Source: Endothia cerciana (Eukaryota; Ascomycota; Sordariomycetes; Diaporthales; Cryphonectriaceae). From it: a stretch of DNA of 64,000 bases. The position numbers and the translations under genes are program-made. Below, in pieces: positions 22,224 to 31,979 of this stretch (position 1 is its first letter; the number at the start of each line of letters is the position of its first letter). The notes under the pieces are model-generated. The model was not told the origin of the DNA. It saw nothing but the letters and a program-made list of their open reading frames with translations, and searched no databases. The DNA is taken from assembly GCA_026119935.1 (NCBI GenBank), contig JALRMH010000009.1, forward strand, positions 62,001 through 126,000, read 5' to 3'.

Positions 22224-24239
22224 TTAAGCCATCGAGCCACCACTTCGGTTACCACCTACGAGACCCGCAAGCTCAAGCAGGGCCCTGTCCGCCTCGATGT
22301 CGCCGGTGCCCAGGTTGATCCGCCGCCGCGCCTCGGCCTCTCTCTCTTCAAATGCCCACTCCGCCGCCTGGCGCCTGGCTTCTTCGTCTCCTCCGCACCC
22401 CCAGACTTCCAGACTCTCAATCTCGAAAAAGTTTTGAAAGTTCGTCTTGCGAAGCACGCTGTTCTGGAAGGCTCCACCTCGCATGGTGAAGTCGTGCGTG
22501 AAGACCCCAAACTCGAAACTCGAGTCAAGCAGCAACGACACCGACCCGAGGTGTGTGGTGCTCGGCCTCCTGTGCGAGGCCGAAGGCTTGGGCGGAGGAT
22601 TCCCCGCCGCTACGCCTGCGTTGGCCCTGCTCGAACCTGTTCTGAGGAACGACACGTAGTCTTTATTGACGCTGGACGCTCTCAGGACGTCGTGGATGGG
22701 TTCGAGTTGGAAGAGGGTGGTGTCCGAGTCCCCGAAACACTGCTTGTGACTATCTCTCCACGGCTGGCTTACGTACAGCCCGAAAGTCACCTTATCAGAT
22801 GCGGAGTCGTCTGGAAACCGTCTGGGCGGCAGAGAGGCCGGGAAGCGTGAGCCGCTGCCGCCCGAAGAGCTGGGGATACGGTTGCCTCTCACCAGCAGGA
22901 TGCTGGGAGCCCGCCAGTTGAAAATGCTGCTTTCAAATGAGCCCTGCTTCTGGTGTCAGCGAGGTGCGATCTCCACATGTGGTTCCTCGGCGGCCCAGGC
23001 GACATGCCGAAAAGGTTAGGCTTACCATCGAGAAACCATCTCTGTCTCCCGAGTACAACAATCTCAACCGGCGGAAGAGCGTTGAGCCCTTGATAAAGAA
23101 GGACAATTGTGACAATGTAGCGTGGTTCAGAATGGACCCAGTATGTGGAAGTAAGGGGGCGGCTGGTTCAGTTTCACTAAATTGCTCTGGTTTGCCGCCC
23201 TGGTCTCTATGCCTCGTAAAGTCGAGGTTCCGGGAGAAGAGGAAGTGTTCGAATAGTGCGTTGAAGGGATCTAGCATGTGCGGAAGGAGGTCCATGACCC
23301 GACTGAATGCCTTGAACTTGACGCCGGGTGACCTCTCGACATTGAGAAACGAAGCAAGGATGCTATCTGCTGCTGAGCGAAGGTTCTCGATTTCTACGGG
23401 GTATCGCGACACTCTCTCTTGGGGCCCCAAAGGGGCTATCAGCAGGAGCAATGTGATGAGCCGCCTGAAGTTGTCGGCCGGGATCATGGCCCCGTGAATA
23501 CTCTCCCTGTTTCCAAGCTTGAACGCATCATCGACATGGAGCGCATCGAGGGCAGACAGCACCAGGTCGTCATCGTCTCGTGCCTCGATTTCGTCGTCTG
23601 GCTCGTCGTCGCCGGCCTCGTCAATGCGGAAACCCGGAGCGTGCGGCCTCGAACTCATAACATGCTGCATGTTCCTATGGCCGATATCCTCTTTCTGATC
23701 ATCCTCATCTGTTACCTTTTCTACCGCATCCTGCTCCCGGTCGTAGACGGCCATGCTCTTGAACAGAAGCTTCTTCCTGCCGGAAACCCCCTTGGACAGG
23801 ACACGTTCCCACCTGACTGTGAGGAGTGTAACGGCTATGACTACCTCTTCGAATCCCAAGATTACCGGCGCATCTTTCTGGAAAGGGAATGCACCCACGC
23901 TGGATATCATTTGGAATATGACCGGCGAAACATGGAGCACATCAGGAATCTCGAGGAAACGCGTGAGGACGTCATCGCTTATATACAGCGTGTTCTGCTG
24001 CATGTCGGCAAGGGCTTTGAAGTTGTCCTTCAGGGAGTAGGCTTCGATAGGAGTAAAGCATTTGTCGAGGAACCTGTTAGCCTGTTTGGTCGCGAGGACA
24101 ACTATCGTTAGTACTTGGGCTGACGGAGGTCCACATAGAGAGGCGGCTGGTACGGGAGCCTCTTGCTTACCAGTGCCCTTCTTAATTCTTCGTGCGTCCA
24201 GTCCTTTGCATCGCTATTGTTCGATAGCGTCTGCCCCAT
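22224..24239 (-). CDS. rtc5: TLDc-domain protein, restriction of telomere capping protein 5
   Basis: Three minus-strand exons: 24239-24171, 24081-23026 and 22943-22224; introns 89 bases (gtaagc...accaaacag, containing tactaac) and 82 bases (gtaagc...gaagcag). The phases agree and give 614 residues starting MGQTLSNNSDAKDW. MGQ is a possible myristoylation start. The TLDc domain spans the second junction, about residues 355-600: LLYSGDRDGFSM joined to GSFESSIFNWRAPSILLV, then FGLYVSQPWRDSHKQCFGDS and FEIESLEVWGCGGDE. The tail GDIEADRALLELAGLVGG matches RTC5 orthologues. TLDc proteins bind the V-ATPase; yeast Rtc5 acts at the vacuole. The N-terminal two-thirds are EF-hand-like/helical in the family, with an acidic insert DDEPDDEIEARDDDD. 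Confidence 0.94.
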
Positions 24240-24639
24240 AGTCACTGTTCACGAGTGGTAGAAAGCAATCGTACTTATAGTACAGAGCGGCGAGAAAGCT
24301 GTCCAAGGATGTTTTGGATAACCGGCTACAATAATACGTTGGGTTGTTGCAGGAGCATGCTATGCATTACGTCAGCGCACCATGAAAAGTGGGACTCCAC
24401 CCTGCAGAGATGTCGGTCTGGAATGGCCAACGAAGTACTATATAATTATAGCAGTGTCTCTTAAACTCTGTCTTCTTATCAATAATAGAATAAAAGGATA
24501 AGGATTATTGTAAGAAGGAGAGTAACTTTTATATTATTAATACAGTCAGTAGCATACTTTTAATAGATAGTTTTGTCGAGCGGTAGGAATAGTTTTAGAT
24601 TTAAATCTTATTTTATAAACAATTTATTAACACTTCTTA
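24240..24639. other. AT-rich stretch at the edge of the accessory island
   Basis: From about 24460 the sequence turns strongly AT-rich (many TATTATAA/TTATTAATA runs) and has no gene. Together with the decayed sequence that follows it looks like RIP-affected repeat DNA. Confidence 0.5.
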
Positions 24640-25241
24640 TGAAGTCCTTGCGGCTTGAATATAAGTTTCTTTCCGGGCTGAATTGGATTTTGTCCTTCCC
24701 CTGTCGGGCATTTGCTACAATCTTGCCGAAAGGTAATAGTACCATGCTCCTCGAAAACTGTTGCAGGCCGCATAGAAACGGTGAGCATCGAGGCATCACC
24801 ATTTTCTCACGGTTAGCAGCGAGGATCTCGGCTTCGGCTTCGGCCTTGGTCAGAGTATAGACACGCTTCTGGGCCGGATATTGAAGAAACAGCAGACTCT
24901 CGTCGGCCATGACAAGACCGGTGCGATGATCGTGGATAAAACGGACGAGGTAAAGGTGTTGATGAATGCCCGGACCGTCTGAACCTTCTTTGCCGAAACG
25001 AGAAGATTGTGAACACCTGTGACGTCGACTTTTTTGAATTTGGCAGAGTGTTGAACCGTAGACTCAGGGCACGCAACGTGGAAATGGTCTTTGGCCACGC
25101 CTGCGCCAGGACTCAGTCTGGTTCACCCTTGAGAACCTGAGCGATGATGTGGTAGCCGATGAAACCGCAGCCACTAGTAACGACGACAGGGCTGAGGGAC
25201 AGGGCATCTTCAGCGCTTTCAGCGGCGCTGATATCCGCCAT
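24640..25241 (-). pseudogene. Decayed sterol-4-carboxylate 3-dehydrogenase (ERG26)-like gene
   Basis: Remnant of a 3-beta-hydroxysteroid dehydrogenase/isomerase family gene (NAD-dependent Rossmann fold). From ATG 25241 the frame gives MADISAAES, then VVVTSGCGFIGYHIIAQVLK with the GxxGFIG nucleotide-binding loop, and stops at TGA 25135-25133 after GEPD. The next conserved segment, FHVACPESTVQHSAKFKKVD followed by VTGVHNLL, resumes in another frame, so about 35 residues are missing. A further shift leads to YPAQKRVYTLTKAEAEAEIL with the catalytic-type Y-x3-K, and another to MLTVSMRPATVF. Homology fades after FGKIVANARQGK near 24640. At least three frame breaks and one deletion make it non-functional. 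Confidence 0.8.
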
Positions 25242-25863
25242 GATGGAGGCACATACAGAAATCTTGGAAGTCACCGAGACAAGAGGTCAGTGAACGTAGC
25301 AGGAGGGTTCGAGATGGTGTGGTGCAGTTGAAGGTGGGGGTTGGGATCGCTTGCCCCTATCCATTGCCAGGGTGTTGTCGGCAAGGTGTACCTAACTAAT
25401 ACCAGGCAGAAGCAAAAGGATGTCGGGGCCCTTACGCTGTGGGGGTCACGTGGGGAACTCACACCCCCTCACACGGCCAAATTCGAAGTGACCCAATGAG
25501 CTCTTCACAAGTACTCGTTGGTGAACTGTTCCTCATTGTGCCACCTCGAATTGTTCTGCCAACACAATAGTTCATGACTGTAGTTCAGAGGGGGTAGGAT
25601 TGCAGATTGTTCGCAGGACTCAGCGTGTTAGAGCAGGTGTTTGCGACACCTTGCCTCGTTCAGAATCTAGTCCACGTTTCCCCACTCCTGCCAGAACATA
25701 CGGAACCGTACGTAGCTAACCCTGGGGTTTACGGCTTCAAGTTTACAATATACTGAGCCACTGACTTCGTACCCCAATAGTTCCAAGTCATATAGCCTCT
25801 CCAGCAAGACGCTAAAACCCGACGTGACCACCTATTGTCTGCTGCATAACCTGCTTTGCGAGC
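25242..25863. other. Intergenic region upstream of the first HET gene
   Basis: No gene seen. This is the presumed promoter of the HET-domain gene starting at 25864; no specific site is recognised. Confidence 0.45.
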
Positions 25864-28368
25864 ATGACCTCGGTAGGTCCCCGCCATGCCAGAGATGAAG
25901 CTGATCTCAAAGAGAGGGTACTAGTAATTTGGGAGAATATGTGCCGATGCCCGGCTTCTCCTGAACCAGAACCAGCCGCTGAATATGAAAGTGATCCCGA
26001 AGAGGTTTGCAGGGTGATGACGGAGGTGTCTTCTGAGGGAGAGTCGTCCGACCTCTCGGCCAGCTGTCCCTTGTGGGCGGATCTCCCGGCGGACAAGATG
26101 CAAAAACTGCTAAAATGCGCCGAAGACCCCGACGACTATTCTCAGCTGCTTGACTCTGAGCTTCAAGATCTTCTTCAGGTCAAGATCCCATCCTGGAATA
26201 GATCAACCCTTGCGCCCGTCGGCGCCGCCGTTGACGCACTGTTGCGGTTTCCCAGGTCCTCGACGAAAATGCATGCTACATCTCCCAAAGAATTGCCTCC
26301 GGTGTCTGAACACGACCTGGGAACAATTTGGGAACATTCAAAAGTCACAACCCAGTTCGATTCGAACACTATTCGACTCGCTCTATTGAATGCATACCTA
26401 GGGCAAACGACACATCCACGCGCGGCCCAAACAATGGAGGCATATCCAGGTCTTTTGTCCAGGCTCCTCGACTCTACACTGGACTTGGATCAGCTTCAAT
26501 CCCCACCAGAGCTGCGACAGATCGGTCCAAGCACATCTTCCCGTCCGAGCCAGGTATTGAGGGCTTTTCTCTGGACTGCATGGCAACGCTCCCTTCTTGT
26601 CTTCTCCTACTATGTCTTTGGGACACGCCTTAAACGCAAAATGAACGATGAATTCATGAATCATAGGCCTTTTACAACTCCATGTGAAGACCTGGACGTG
26701 GGATTCAGCGCTCTTGGAAGCTCTTTTGGGGCCAGCAGTCACGTCGACCTAGGATGCAAGTATATGTGCAGATACTCCTTTGAATTGCTCAGGACCAGTG
26801 CGATGTCAGCCAGTCAGGACTATCGAACCCTTCTCGCACGCTTCCAATACCAGTTCTCTGATAGGCTACCGCGGTGCTACCAACAAGATGGCGAGTGGGA
26901 GCAGTGCGATGGGAGAAATTGGTTCAGCTGTGGAAGATTTTTCGGCTTAGCGGTAAAGGATCAGTCATCTCATGATTTGGCTTGTGCAGGAGTCTGTTCC
27001 AGGATACAATGGGATGAGCAGTCCTATCGCGACATTGCTGGCCCGCGTGCTGTGTCTTGTTCATTGACCCAACCGGGTGGCCCTTTGCAGTACTGTCTCG
27101 CCACTGGCCGGACAATGGCGGTCTCACATGTCTGGAGCCACGGACAAGGCGGAAATCCTGATATCGGATTCAACAAGTGCCTCCACAGCCGGTATTCGGC
27201 CATTGCTAAAGAACTTGGCTGTGATTCGTACTGGATCGATTCAGCATGCATTCCTCTGGACCCGGAGCTCCGGGCTGCGGCGATCAACACCATCAATCCC
27301 ATTTTCAGAAAGAGCAAGGTCACACTTATTTGCGATAAGGACATTATGACAGTCGACGCCACGGAATCATCGGTACATCAAATCGAAACACTTGCTTCAA
27401 CATTAATCCTCAGTGATTGGAATGTCCGAAGCTGGACCCTGCTCGAAGTCGTGCGTGGCAGCCAGGGGGTACATATTCTCTGCAAAGACAACAAAGCAGT
27501 ATCTCTGAGGAGCGTTCTCTCTGAGCTATACCAGAGAGGAAGCATCGATCTATGTGCCCTCTTTATCGGCTCTCACCACCTCATGCCGCAGGATTCTAGG
27601 CCTCTGGTTCCCAGCATAGAGACCGCCAGCGTCATGCTAAGTCGGCGCTATGCATCGCGGCCAGGGGACGAGGTCATTATTTGGAGTCTTCTTTGCGGGA
27701 ATGACAAGGCGCACAGAACACCAGCTTCGCTGTGGGAGAGCAAAATAAACACTTTGGTGAGCACTGGATATCTGATGTCGAGTTGTGAAAGAGTCACAGG
27801 TGTCCCTGGTCTTAGTTGGGCTCCTGCCACGCCGCAAGCCGTTGGGCCGCATACACCTTTTTCAACAGGCAACTCGGTTCACTGGCCTTATGACGGGCTC
27901 GGTACAGCTGCCGCGCACATCAAAAGGTCGAAAGATGGCAAGGGTATCTTCCTGCGAGGAAGGTGGCTTGTCTGTCCATTCTCGCCAACTTACATGCCTT
28001 CGGATCATCAAGCTTTGTTGGGCGGACCATGCTGGGAGCAAGCTGAGCATTTGCTCTCGGAAGGTTATCGTAGGGTAATCTTCCTCCGGCCACTCTTTAC
28101 CGAGTCCGTTGAGTCTGGCCACACAACAGAGACATCTGCACCCTTTATCGCAGCTCAGGATCTCAATGAGGATCATGACAACCAGACGACACCGGTTGCT
28201 CTGTGCGCTACCAGGGAAGATCATGACAAGCATGTTGACCTCGCCAATCTGGAGGAGTGGCAAGGAGAGTATGAATTCGAACCGGAAGAATGGGAATGGA
28301 AAGGGGTTTATAGGTGCAGGCTCCCTAGCACTATGGACTTCAAGGCTAGGCAGATACGCATCATTTGA
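25864..28368 (+). CDS. HET-domain protein (heterokaryon incompatibility type), divergent form
   Basis: Single-exon gene of 834 residues. The HET domain begins late, near residue 419, with MAVSHVWSHGQGGNPDIGFN, followed by YWIDSACIPLDPELR (about 456), then LILSDWNVRSWTLLEVVRGS (about 519). These correspond to the family blocks AVSYxWG, WIDAxCI and RxWTxQE, but with His for Tyr, Ser for Ala and Leu-Leu for Ile-Gln. HET domains act in non-self recognition and programmed cell death after hyphal fusion. The N-terminal 400 residues start with acidic sequence and a Cys/His-containing region (DLACAGVCSRIQWDEQ) of unknown role. The C-terminus is acidic (EFEPEEWEWKG). No signal peptide or membrane helix. 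The intact 2.5-kb frame inside a decayed region suggests selection or recent arrival. Confidence 0.85.
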   Translation: MTSVGPRHARDEADLKERVLVIWENMCRCPASPEPEPAAEYESDPEEVCRVMTEVSSEGESSDLSASCPLWADLPADKMQKLLKCAEDPDDYSQLLDSELQDLLQVKIPSWNRSTLAPVGAAVDALLRFPRSSTKMHATSPKELPPVSEHDLGTIWEHSKVTTQFDSNTIRLALLNAYLGQTTHPRAAQTMEAYPGLLSRLLDSTLDLDQLQSPPELRQIGPSTSSRPSQVLRAFLWTAWQRSLLVFSYYVFGTRLKRKMNDEFMNHRPFTTPCEDLDVGFSALGSSFGASSHVDLGCKYMCRYSFELLRTSAMSASQDYRTLLARFQYQFSDRLPRCYQQDGEWEQCDGRNWFSCGRFFGLAVKDQSSHDLACAGVCSRIQWDEQSYRDIAGPRAVSCSLTQPGGPLQYCLATGRTMAVSHVWSHGQGGNPDIGFNKCLHSRYSAIAKELGCDSYWIDSACIPLDPELRAAAINTINPIFRKSKVTLICDKDIMTVDATESSVHQIETLASTLILSDWNVRSWTLLEVVRGSQGVHILCKDNKAVSLRSVLSELYQRGSIDLCALFIGSHHLMPQDSRPLVPSIETASVMLSRRYASRPGDEVIIWSLLCGNDKAHRTPASLWESKINTLVSTGYLMSSCERVTGVPGLSWAPATPQAVGPHTPFSTGNSVHWPYDGLGTAAAHIKRSKDGKGIFLRGRWLVCPFSPTYMPSDHQALLGGPCWEQAEHLLSEGYRRVIFLRPLFTESVESGHTTETSAPFIAAQDLNEDHDNQTTPVALCATREDHDKHVDLANLEEWQGEYEFEPEEWEWKGVYRCRLPSTMDFKARQIRII

Positions 28369-28422
28369 CCAAAGAATTAAATATATATCTAGGAGAGAAT
28401 AGGAATTCAAGCACATAGTGTC

Positions 28423-28452
28423 TTGTTACGACGCGTCTAATATGCAGGTCAC
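28423..28452 (+). repeat. Third copy of a 30-bp repeat found as inverted ends at 31980-32720
   Basis: This 30-mer starts ttgttacgacg and ends atgcaggtcac. It matches the left inverted repeat at 31980-32009 at 23 of 30 positions, with six of seven differences being transitions. It sits 55 bases after the first HET gene's stop codon. No inverted partner was found nearby. Confidence 0.55.
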
Positions 28453-28799
28453 TAGGAAGACCAACGGAACACCTCACCCAAGCGCTACAGTCCAACACCC
28501 CGCCCAAGGATCTGCTATGTAAGGAATCAGGATAACTAAGAAAGTTACATGACTGAATTTACCTGATCCCACGTAGTGCAGATGGTTGTATGCAGATGCT
28601 TTCAGTTCAATCAGTCAGAAGTCCTCAAAGGCCTGAATCCGATGGACCTCCGAAGGTCTTTAACTATAAATAGAGGCTCTTCCAGCCCTTTAGATAGACT
28701 GATAGAAATCAAGCAACAGATTCACTCTTTCGTCTTCAAGCGGCGCGCTGTGCCCCTTGGGCACTACTAGAGATGGGTCTAATCAGCCCCTAGCACAAA

Positions 28800-29220
28800 T
28801 GTGCTCTGCCAAAGCGCTCTGCTATGGACCTCGTTGCGGTTTCAATGCATGATATTGAAAAGGCTCTGTCCAAGGGAAAGGTGGTTACTATCGTCACTAA
28901 GGGTGTAAAGGGTACCTTCGACGCGTCCCTCAAGCGCCGCACCGCGGCCAAAATGCAGGCGCTGTGCTTCATGAACGCCTTATTAGCTTCGTTCTGGACT
29001 TCCTCTCGGATCGCTGTGTAAGAGTGCGCCTAGACGGTAGAGTAACGGAGTTCCTAGCCGTCGACTGCAGGCTGCAGCACGCCTCAGGGATCTCCGATGT
29101 CTCCGGTGCTTTATATGATCTACCTACTAGATCGGGTTAAGTAGGGCAGGAGGGCGTACACTAACGACGTCCTTGCGATCAGTTGGTCGGACCTTTTGCG
29201 GAGAACGTCGATATTTAACT
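28800..29220 (+). pseudogene. Degenerate non-LTR (LINE, Tad1-like) reverse transcriptase fragment
   Basis: Short frames resemble the palm region of fungal LINE reverse transcriptases: HDIEKALSKGKVVTIVTKGV then KGTFDASLKRR (the catalytic GAFDA block with Ala to Thr), then in another frame LDFLSDRCVRVRLDG, then a decayed GLPQGSP-like block (CRLQHASGIS). At 29154-29168 AYTND stands where the catalytic YADD motif belongs. Several frameshifts and the motif changes show a dead element. Changes such as Ala to Thr fit G-to-A transitions. Only part of the reverse transcriptase is recognisable; endonuclease and 3' tail are not. Confidence 0.7.
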
Positions 29221-29439
29221 TCTATTAAAGCAGGCTACTGTTTAAACTTTCTTACCTCGGGCACCTCGCCTTCTATACTACACACTTGCGACGTTCGGAC
29301 GGTGAAAAGCAATAATACTTGTTACAGCATCGCTTTATCCCACAATAGCTCTTTCAGTGCAACATAGCTTACCTTATGGAACGCTAACATTGACCGAGGC
29401 TATTTGAGCTTGACCCGGCTCGTAAAGTACCGACTTTGT

Positions 29440-29860
29440 GCCACTTTCCCAGGTGAATCTCAATCGCTTATCTGCTGTCATTTCAGCCCTGCTTGCTACA
29501 TATGTCCCAGCTCCATCAGATATCCGCAATGGCGTCAACACGATATGCGCAATATACTATCGAGCCTTAGAGGGAGACACCTACGCAAGCATCATTATTG
29601 TGAATGGCATCTCGCTCGCCAATATTTACTTCCTCGGCCCCGAAGTCGACAACCTCGACTTGCACGAACCTGTAGCTTAGGTCCAGGTATTGCATCGAAG
29701 CGGTGCCTGGCTGTCCTCTTCACCTTCACCGTAACCAGAGCCCTAGTTGTTGTCGCCAGCTCTGTCCCCGACTTTGCTGTTCTCGTCAATCATGTAGCTC
29801 TAGGCTGTAGCCTCAGCCTCGGCTTTAGCCCACTGCTTCTGTTCCCTATAACTCATCCAG
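29440..29860 (+). pseudogene. Broken LysM-domain (chitin-binding, effector-like) gene
   Basis: One frame reads ICAIYYRALEGDTYASIIIV then NGISLANIYFLGPEVDN, a LysM domain (usually a YxVxxGDTCxSI block, then NGIxxxxFxxLNP). The Cys expected at GDTC is Tyr (TAC at 29582-29584), a G-to-A change. The domain's end continues in another frame as CTNL, then a TAG stop at 29673-29675 where a Trp is expected, then RYCIEAV. A Ser/Pro-type tail follows in yet another frame. Frameshift, stop and lost Cys make it a pseudogene. Fungal LysM proteins of this type are secreted and bind chitin; no signal peptide is retained. Confidence 0.7.
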
Positions 29861-29899
29861 TTTTCAGATAGGACCCTATCTCCTGAACTCCACTTGTTC

Positions 29900-31840
29900 C
29901 TAAAGCAGGGCCATTGAATACATCTGTTCTTGATCAAGGGAGCCGTCCCACTTCACATCGACAGAAGAGTTATTTCTGTGGCCTTCTATAGCTCTTGAGA
30001 TGACACAGATCGCCGGTCCAATGATTCTGCCGCCTCTAAACAGTCCTTTACCATCTCCAATACTAGTCCCGGGTGCATGGGGTTGCTCTCCGATAGGCCT
30101 CACAACGAGCATCGTGATAAAGTGCAATCTTCTTCCCTGCTCTCTCAGAAAATCTGTGACCTCGCCAACAGTGGACTGACTCTCTGGGCGCCAAAGTGGT
30201 ATCACAACATCGTCGGTTCGCATTTGCAAAGGGCCAACGCCGTAGTCCCTACTATTAGCCTCAGATCTTATTCCAAGCGGCGCCAGCTCGAACAGACAAA
30301 ACTCCTGTAGAAGGGAGTGTAATTGTCGCAAAGGGGCCAGTATGTCTACGGCCAGTGGATCTGGTAGTCCCTGAGTGATAGTCGCCAGGTATGAGTTAAA
30401 AGTCGGGGTATTCAGCGTCCGGGCTTGCAGTGGGTCGCGGAATTTGATGATGCTCTCCAGTAAGGAAGAGAGTGCCAGAATCTGCAGTATCGATTGCGAA
30501 CTGCATGAAGAGACCTCTTGCAGAATATTTATGACTCTCTCGGTGGCGTTATGTTCATTTTGTTGGGAGGTGCCAAACTTTGCCATATAAATAATTTTTC
30601 TGCCTCGAGATCCACCAACCGATCGATGCCAATGAATGTTTGGAGCGCCATGTACGATGGTCAAATTTGCCCTTTTAGAAGATCCAGGAGCAGTGGGATG
30701 GATTTCATAGGAATGCCCAGGAGAAGAGGGATAGCGTTCATAGCTGTCCGGGTTCCTTATGATGGAATGGAATGGGAGAACCCGTCGTCGAGATTTGGAC
30801 CAGTCAGGAACCCATGACGGATAGGTGCTGTCTTGTCCAGAGAGTGGCCCAAATTCGAACAGATGAAGCAGGACCTGGAGGCTCATATCGTTGTCACCCA
30901 TGCCAAAAGTGAACGAAGCAACCTGTTTATACATCTCAGTCCAGTGAACAGTATAATTCAGATGAAAAGAATAATCGTTCGCGACGAGGCCGAACAATGC
31001 AGCGATGCGGTCCTTGGGCTCAAGGCATTTAGCTTCGTGAAAGTCCCACAAGAGCTCCAGCATACTGAGCTTCTTCTCTGACCTTCGAAGACTCGCCATC
31101 ATCTTGATAGGATAAGAAGACAGATCAAAGGCTTGAAATCGCTGCGCGGCCGAGACAAGAAACGGCAGTGGTATGAAACAGCTCCCGCAGTGAACCACTG
31201 CCTCACGGGCAAGACATGCCTCTTGGATGGTCCATCGCCGTGAAAACCAAGTCCGCTCAGAGAAAGCGACTATGTCTGGAAAACCTGCTGCTATCATTAT
31301 TCCTTGACCAGGACCGAAGGTCTTCTTCATGATAGATATGAGGTGGTTGGCGGTTGTATGTTGTCCAGCCTGGCGGAGTCGTCCAGCCTCCCGGAAAAAA
31401 GCAAACAGCTTCGCAGTCATCTTGTTTTTGGGACCGAGCCAAATGTGAACCTTCTCCGCCTTTTCATAGATGCGGCCCATCAAAGGAATCTGCTGGGCCT
31501 TCTCGACCTCGTCGGCCTGGTTGAGGCACACGGCGTCAATCCACAGAAAGTGCGGCTGGTCTGGTTTCCGAAAACACCGCAATAAAGCGTCGACGTTGGG
31601 CGTGATCCTCAGGTACGAAGTGTCCCCATCCCATCTTACTTCCAGGGCCCGCGAGAACTCGGGATCGTCCCATGTATACGAGACGGCACAGTAACTTTGA
31701 GCCTGTCTCGAGCGCCGGTGTTCAATGATGGAGCAGCTCAGTGGTGTTCTCTCGTCTGTCGCTGGGTCTAGGACAATGAGCCGGAATGCGTCTGCCGCAC
31801 ACAGAGGTGTGTAATGGTATTTATTGAAGACCGGCATCAT
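29900..31840 (-). CDS. HET-domain protein (heterokaryon incompatibility type), canonical form
   Basis: Single-exon gene, 646 residues, ATG at 31840. A canonical HET domain occupies residues 45-215: YCAVSYTWDDPEFSRALEVR (50-69), HFLWIDAVCLNQADEVEKA (97-115), MGRIYEKAEKVHIWLG (121-136) and WFSRRWTIQEACLAREAVVH (198-217). A second conserved part of the family, LEPKDRIAALFGLV, follows near residue 275, then TYPSWVPDWS. No signal peptide or transmembrane segment; no recognisable C-terminal partner domain such as NACHT or WD40. The product would act in vegetative incompatibility or related cell-death signalling. The convergent partner, 1.5 kb away, is the divergent HET gene; their intervening DNA holds only decayed genes. 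Confidence 0.93.
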   Translation of the reverse strand: MMPVFNKYHYTPLCAADAFRLIVLDPATDERTPLSCSIIEHRRSRQAQSYCAVSYTWDDPEFSRALEVRWDGDTSYLRITPNVDALLRCFRKPDQPHFLWIDAVCLNQADEVEKAQQIPLMGRIYEKAEKVHIWLGPKNKMTAKLFAFFREAGRLRQAGQHTTANHLISIMKKTFGPGQGIMIAAGFPDIVAFSERTWFSRRWTIQEACLAREAVVHCGSCFIPLPFLVSAAQRFQAFDLSSYPIKMMASLRRSEKKLSMLELLWDFHEAKCLEPKDRIAALFGLVANDYSFHLNYTVHWTEMYKQVASFTFGMGDNDMSLQVLLHLFEFGPLSGQDSTYPSWVPDWSKSRRRVLPFHSIIRNPDSYERYPSSPGHSYEIHPTAPGSSKRANLTIVHGAPNIHWHRSVGGSRGRKIIYMAKFGTSQQNEHNATERVINILQEVSSCSSQSILQILALSSLLESIIKFRDPLQARTLNTPTFNSYLATITQGLPDPLAVDILAPLRQLHSLLQEFCLFELAPLGIRSEANSRDYGVGPLQMRTDDVVIPLWRPESQSTVGEVTDFLREQGRRLHFITMLVVRPIGEQPHAPGTSIGDGKGLFRGGRIIGPAICVISRAIEGHRNNSSVDVKWDGSLDQEQMYSMALL

Positions 31841-31979
31841 AATCGAAATGGACCGGGGAATGACCGTTAAAGGTTATAATTCTTCTGCGCTGAAGAGATA
31901 CCAAATTCAGAACAATGCTGATTGCTGTATAGAATGATCATACCAAATATAGTGCGGGGGGAAGTGTATGAGGGGGAAA

